A stretch of 57,057 nt of DNA from Bacteroidales bacterium (GTDB lineage Bacteria; Bacteroidota; Bacteroidia; Bacteroidales; Tenuifilaceae): assembly GCA_013141385.1 (NCBI GenBank), contig JABFRB010000037.1, positions 1 through 57,057 on the forward strand. Reading direction: 5' to 3'. Position numbers and translations under genes: made by a program. This document shows, piece after piece, positions 53,737-57,057 of the stretch (within the stretch, counting starts at the first letter, position 1; each line of letters begins with the position of its first letter). The notes below the pieces were generated by a model that saw only the letters and a program-made list of their open reading frames with translations, was not told where the DNA came from and ran no database searches.

Positions 53737-54539
53737 GTTAGCCACAATTTTTTGACACAAGAACGATATGAGAAAACAAGTTTTAGTATTTCTTTTTACA
53801 ATGAATTTCTTTTTTGTTTCAGGACAGGAGAAAAATAAAGAATATCAAAAGTTTGTCACAGATTTCATTGACTGTTTTAAATCTAAAAATCCCGAATGCA
53901 TAATATCTAAAATTAACTTTCCATTTCGTAGAGAATATCCAATTCCAGATATAAAAAATGGGAAGGAATTCTTGAGCATGTATAAAGAGGTCTTTGACGA
54001 TAGTTTAATTGCAATGATTGTTAAGTCCAGTCCATCAGTAGATTGGTCAAAAATGGGTTGGCGTGGCATTATGTTTCTTGATGGTCAGATATGGCTTGAA
54101 TTAAATGGTAAATTAGTTTCCGTGAATTATCAATCAAAAGTTGAAAGGGAAAAAAGAGAAAAATTAATTAGTGAAGAGAAAAAAACACTCTACGAGTCTC
54201 TTAGAGAGTTTAAAGAACCTGTCCGTATTTTAGAAACATCAACATTTAGAATTAGAATTGATGATTTAGGAAATGGAAATTACCGTTATGCTTCTTGGTC
54301 TCTTAAGAATAAAATGAGCGAGAAACCAGATTTAGTTCTAGAAAATGGCGAATTCATTCCTGAAGGAAGCGGAGGAAATCATCGGTTCGAATTCAAGAAT
54401 GAAGATTATGTATATGATTGTGTAATTATTTTACTAGGAGCAGAAAATTCTCCTCCAGCTAAATTGAAAGTATATAAAAATGGTAAGGAAATTTTGAACC
54501 AAATAGCAAGAATAATTAGAAATTAAAACTGTGGCTAAC
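53737..54539 (+). repeat. Cassette-like unit with complementary ends (53768 gene)
   Basis: GTTAGCCACA at 53737-53746 is the exact complement of TGTGGCTAAC at 54530-54539 (10 of 10). The gene between starts 22 bp after the left core and stops 3 bp before the right site. Confidence 0.6.
53768..54526 (+). CDS. Secreted protein of unknown function
   Basis: This is a 252-residue protein with a signal peptide (VLVFLFTMNFFFVSGQ). The first half (residues 25-120) looks like a small alpha+beta domain (FVTDFIDCFKSKNPECIISK) of a kind often seen in secreted Bacteroidota proteins. The second half is beta-rich. No known family is recognised. It is the cargo of a cassette-like unit with exact complementary ends. 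Confidence 0.7.
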   Translation: MRKQVLVFLFTMNFFFVSGQEKNKEYQKFVTDFIDCFKSKNPECIISKINFPFRREYPIPDIKNGKEFLSMYKEVFDDSLIAMIVKSSPSVDWSKMGWRGIMFLDGQIWLELNGKLVSVNYQSKVEREKREKLISEEKKTLYESLREFKEPVRILETSTFRIRIDDLGNGNYRYASWSLKNKMSEKPDLVLENGEFIPEGSGGNHRFEFKNEDYVYDCVIILLGAENSPPAKLKVYKNGKEILNQIARIIRN

Positions 54540-54666
54540 AGCTGCTAAAATACATTGGGGCAGATGATTAGATAGGTTTTAATTTGTATATTGGCATTTA
54601 TTTTAACGTGGGACAGAGACGCTGCTTCTAACTCCCCAACGCATTTTAGCAGCAGGCGTTGTGGGC
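54530..54666. repeat. attC-like site, best example
   Basis: R''-like GGCTAAC (54533-54539) is followed by GCTGCTAAAATACATTGGGG (54541-54560). That is complementary at 18 of 20 bases to CCCCAACGCATTTTAGCAGC (54634-54653). The site ends in the core GTTGTGGGC (54658-54666). Total length is about 135 bp, within the usual attC range. The right arm GGGACAGAGACGCTGCTTC recurs in related form at 24634, 33718, 55893 and 56893. Confidence 0.6.
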
Positions 54667-55823
54667 AAGGCAAGAAAACACTACGCTAACAATAATGATA
54701 TGAAAATGATAAGAACTTTCCATTCAATTGGTCATGGCGGTTTTTGTACCGAGGAATTCGGAGATTTTACTATGGTATATGATTGTGGAGGCCGTAATTT
54801 GAATGTTATTAATTACGAGATTGAACACAGTTTTAAAAAAAATCAAATAATAGATGCTTTATTTATTTCTCATTTTCACAGAGACCATATCAATGGATTA
54901 GAGTATTTATTGAAAAATTATACTGTTAAAAGAGTTTTTATTCCGTTCTTGCATGACAATCAAAAAATTCAGGTGATTGTTGAAAATGCAATTAACATTA
55001 GGAGTGATTCATTTACAAATAATTTGATTTTAAATCCTGTATCAACAATTCAAGAGAATAGTAAAAACGGTATTAATACATATGTAATTTATATTAATTC
55101 AGGTGAAGGGGATGGGAATAATTTGAATAAAGAAAATCTAAACATTGAATCAATAAATAGCAACATTTCTAATTTAGATAGTGGCACTCCAATAACGATA
55201 AGTTCATCTACTTTAACATATAATTGGATATTTATCCCTTTTAATTTTGAGTATAATATTTGGGCTGATAAGATTGCACAAGCTTTAAATACGATTGATG
55301 TAAATAAGGATAATATAGTTCAAAAACTTCAAACAAAAAGAAGTCAAATAATTGAAGTCTATAGGAATATTCACAATGGAGAAAATAATTTTAATTCAAA
55401 TTCATTGACTTTATATTCAGGTATGATTAATAATTCTTTAAATATTTTACGATTAAATAATTTACTTTTTTATCCTTTTAATCATTACTCCCATGGTCAT
55501 GTAGGTTGCTTGTATTTAGGTGATTATAATTCAAAAGATAATCGTTCTTGGCTTCAACTACATACTGCATATTCAGTTTATTGGGATTATCTAAGTACAA
55601 TACAAATTCCTCATCATGGTTCTGCTAATAATTATAATGAAAAGTTAAATAGTAGAAGTAATATTTTTTCGGTAATGAATGTAAATAGACATAGTAACCA
55701 CCCTCATGCGTCAACTATGAAATATATTTTATTAAATTCAGGTTACCCAGTCATTGTAACTGAAGATTCATGTACAAGATATATTGAACAAATTGAGGAA
55801 TTATAAAATACCCAGCCCACAAC
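54658..55823 (+). repeat. Cassette-like unit with complementary ends (MBL gene)
   Basis: GTTGTGGGC at 54658-54666 is the exact complement of GCCCACAAC at 55815-55823 (9 of 9). The MBL gene lies between and stops 8 bp before the right end. Confidence 0.55.
54700..55806 (+). CDS. ComEC-like metallo-beta-lactamase-fold hydrolase
   Basis: This is a 368-residue protein with the MBL signature FISHFHRDHINGLEYLL (HxHxDH). The second metal-binding part is near GDYNSKDNRSW. PHHGSANNYN and the C-terminal HSNHPHASTMKYI follow, as in ComEC/Rec2-like MBLs. There is no signal peptide or membrane segment, so it is a cytoplasmic stand-alone form. Such genes occur in defence and accessory islands. The frame is open from GTG 54661, but that codon lies inside the recombination-type core, so ATG 54700 is preferred. 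Confidence 0.82.
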   Translation: MKMIRTFHSIGHGGFCTEEFGDFTMVYDCGGRNLNVINYEIEHSFKKNQIIDALFISHFHRDHINGLEYLLKNYTVKRVFIPFLHDNQKIQVIVENAINIRSDSFTNNLILNPVSTIQENSKNGINTYVIYINSGEGDGNNLNKENLNIESINSNISNLDSGTPITISSSTLTYNWIFIPFNFEYNIWADKIAQALNTIDVNKDNIVQKLQTKRSQIIEVYRNIHNGENNFNSNSLTLYSGMINNSLNILRLNNLLFYPFNHYSHGHVGCLYLGDYNSKDNRSWLQLHTAYSVYWDYLSTIQIPHHGSANNYNEKLNSRSNIFSVMNVNRHSNHPHASTMKYILLNSGYPVIVTEDSCTRYIEQIEEL

Positions 55824-55949
55824 AATGGCTCATAAGTCACTGATGATAAAATGGATATGCATGCTTCGCTCTCGCTTGCAAGTTTTCTGCATGGGGGATA
55901 AGTTTGCGTTCACGACATCCCCAGCGTCTCATAGCCCCGACCGTTACCT
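55815..55949. repeat. attC-like site between the MBL and MntA/HepT units
   Basis: It runs from GCCCACAAC (55815) to the core GTTACCT (55943). The left arm GGCTCATAAGTCACTGATGA can pair imperfectly with TCCCCAGCGTCTCATAGCCC at 55918-55937. The internal GGGGGATAAGTTTGCGTTC fits the family right-arm pattern. Confidence 0.5.
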
Positions 55950-55991
55950 TCCATATTATGTCTAAGCAATAGGCATAATATGAAAATTTAC

Positions 55992-55999
55992 TATATTTG
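55992..55999 (+). promoter_or_regulatory. Possible -7 box of mntA-hepT (leaderless)
   Basis: TATATTTG fits TAnnTTTG and ends 5 bp before ATG 56004. If used, the transcript would begin at or next to the start codon and be leaderless. Confidence 0.4.
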
Positions 56000-56003
56000 C
56001 CTT

Positions 56004-56294
56004 ATGATGAATCAGAATGACATAGAGAACAAATTGAGGACGTTGAAACCGATTCTTTCAGACAAATATTCTGTTGAAAGGATTGGATACTTCGGTTCTT
56101 ACTCTCGGAACGAACAGACTGAGGAATCAGATATTGACATACTTGTGGATTTTCGAAAACCTATAGGTTGGGACTTCTTTGACTTACAAGAATACTTGGA
56201 AAGAGAACTGAATACAAAAGTTGACCTAGTTTCTATAAAAGCCCTTAAGGAACAACTTAGGGATATCATACTGAAACAAGTTCATTACGTATGA
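56004..56294 (+). CDS. mntA: MntA-type nucleotidyltransferase antitoxin
   Basis: This is a 96-residue minimal nucleotidyltransferase with the GS(x)nDxD motif GYFGSYSRNEQTEESDIDIL. MntA antitoxins add AMP to a tyrosine of the HepT toxin and so block it. An ATG at 55980 is also in frame, but it would add eight residues and precede the promoter-like TATATTTG. ATG 56004 or 56007 is preferred. hepT overlaps by 4 bp. Confidence 0.85.
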   Translation: MMNQNDIENKLRTLKPILSDKYSVERIGYFGSYSRNEQTEESDIDILVDFRKPIGWDFFDLQEYLERELNTKVDLVSIKALKEQLRDIILKQVHYV

Positions 56295-56662
56295 ATCCTT
56301 CAAAGCGCCAATACGACTTTTACTTGGAAGATATTCTAACATCCATGCTTAGAATCAATGAATATATTGGCGAAAGAGAATTTCTTGAATTCAAGCAGAA
56401 CTATATGATTGTAGATGCAGTTGTTAGAAACTTTGAAATCATTGGTGAAGCTTCGAAAAACGTACCCGAAGAAATTCAGAAGAAATACCCTGAAATCCCT
56501 TGGAAGAAAATGTATGGACTGAGAAATCTAATTTCTCACGAATACTTTGGAATTGATTACGAAATGATTTGGCAAATAGCGACTGCCAACCTACCACAAA
56601 ACGTCATTGATTTGCAGAAGATTATTGAATCAGAAAAAAACACGAACGGTAACATACGCTAA
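56291..56662 (+). CDS. hepT: HepT-type HEPN toxin
   Basis: This is a 123-residue all-alpha HEPN ribonuclease. RNLISHEYFGIDY carries R-x4-H-x-Y, the catalytic motif whose tyrosine is AMPylated by MntA. MIVDAVVRNFEIIGEASKNV and YPEIPWKKMYGLRN are standard HepT blocks. It overlaps mntA by 4 bp. The end of the gene lies across GGTAAC (56648-56653), complementary to the core GTTACC at 55943, so the pair behaves as cassette cargo. Stabilising toxin-antitoxin genes are frequent in integron arrays. Confidence 0.88.
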   Translation: MNPSKRQYDFYLEDILTSMLRINEYIGEREFLEFKQNYMIVDAVVRNFEIIGEASKNVPEEIQKKYPEIPWKKMYGLRNLISHEYFGIDYEMIWQIATANLPQNVIDLQKIIESEKNTNGNIR

Positions 56663-57028
56663 AAGGTATTGATTTCTTGTTATAGTGTAGTTAAATTATT
56701 GATAATCAGTAAAAATCATAATTTTATGATTTTAGTTTAATTTCTTTGCAGATTTCTGAAAGAATTTCGCAGGGATTCACATCTATTGCAAGGCGATTAA
56801 ATATAGTTCCAAAACGCTACGCCTAGCCTTTATTGTATTTGGTCTGATAACGCATTTGGAGTTCTTAACGCTTTTGTGTAGCTTTACTATTGAGGGATAA
56901 GAATACAGTTTCAACCGAGCGTTATTTGGCAGTTCAGCATTCTAAGACATATGCAAGTAAAATAGAATAATTATTTTTGTGTTGCCAAATAACGACCGAC
57001 GGCAAAAGTTAAGCCAAAGGTTATCTAG
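56663..57028. other. Gene-free tail of the array with attC-like sites
   Basis: No supported gene lies here. GATAAC at 56846-56851 and the GTTATTTGGC core at 56921 bound a possible attC-like site (right arm GGGATAAGAATACAGTTTC followed by AACCGAGCG). The 75-bp unit with 12-bp complementary ends follows at 56920-56994. Confidence 0.45.
56920..56994. repeat. 75-bp ORF-less unit with 12-bp complementary ends
   Basis: CGTTATTTGGCA (56920-56931) is the exact complement of TGCCAAATAACG (56983-56994). The orientation is GTT...AAC, as in a cassette and not as in an attC site (which runs AAC...GTT). It is too short for a gene, so it may be an empty cassette or the remains of one. Confidence 0.55.
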
Positions 57029-57057
57029 GGGTAGCTCAATTGCAGCTACCCTTTTTT
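57029..57057 (+). terminator. Terminator at the window edge
   Basis: GGGTAGCT (57029-57036) pairs with AGCTACCC (57044-57051) around CAATTGC and is followed by TTTTTT up to the window end. Confidence 0.8.

Noticed and set aside
53737-56994. Reading the complementary cores as ordinary terminators
   Set aside because: The paired segments lie 75 to 1166 bp apart with genes between most of them, lack T runs and reappear in the same order gene after gene, so a terminator role does not explain them.

Overview
The window reads as chromosome of a low-GC member of the Bacteroidota, most likely an anaerobic or fermentative Bacteroidales-type organism. The reasons are TAnnTTTG-type promoter boxes, weak ribosome binding sites, many secreted or lipoprotein products with N-termini ending in AQ, GQ or a lipobox, and LytS/LytTR and hybrid-free NtrC-type two-component pairs. 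The metabolism also fits: an [FeFe]-hydrogenase maturase (HydE), a four-subunit 2-oxoacid:ferredoxin oxidoreductase next to an aminotransferase, a fused ADP-forming acyl-CoA synthetase and tryptophanase. Together these suggest ferredoxin-linked amino-acid fermentation, although they are not one operon. This is inferred from gene content only.

Layout. 1-9.1 kb: flavodoxin, an Mpv17-like membrane protein, a 50-aa one-helix membrane protein, ADP-forming acyl-CoA synthetase, hydE, a duplicated LiaF-like gene and a LytS/LytTR pair. 9.1-13.8 kb: a frameshifted REP-type Y1 transposase inside nested inverted repeats, a 1021-aa peptidase/beta-propeller/barrel protein, and a repeat-rich gap. 13.8-17.9 kb: aminotransferase plus oxidoreductase. 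18.3-21.4 kb: a secreted metallopeptidase-like lipoprotein and a small lipoprotein, followed by a decayed second copy of the same pair. 21.8-34.8 kb: accessory DNA with a DUF262+HEPN pair, a methylase/PD-(D/E)XK restriction pair bracketed by a 468-bp direct repeat, a 13 x 21-bp minisatellite and small membrane or secreted proteins. 34.8-53.5 kb: mostly housekeeping (DUF2339/DUF3999, ndh, nadD-gmk-yicC, MATE pump, tnaA, UbiA-family prenyltransferase, TPR kinase/NtrC regulator, macrodomain protein, pheT). 53.7-57.0 kb: a second accessory stretch with a secreted unknown, a ComEC-like MBL hydrolase and a MntA/HepT toxin-antitoxin pair.

The most notable observation is that several accessory genes are organised like integron gene cassettes. 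Each begins at a GTT-type core whose 6-12 bases reappear as the exact or near-exact reverse complement just after (or across) the stop codon. The DNA between one cassette and the next is a long imperfect palindrome of about 110-135 bp with a related right arm. This is the geometry of attC sites (GTTRRRY / RYYYAAC), yet no integrase lies in the window. Five pairs match at 9 or more positions (32238/32928, 53737/54530, 54658/55815, 56920/56983 and 21814/22475). The pattern comes from reading the sequence and has not been tested by structure search.
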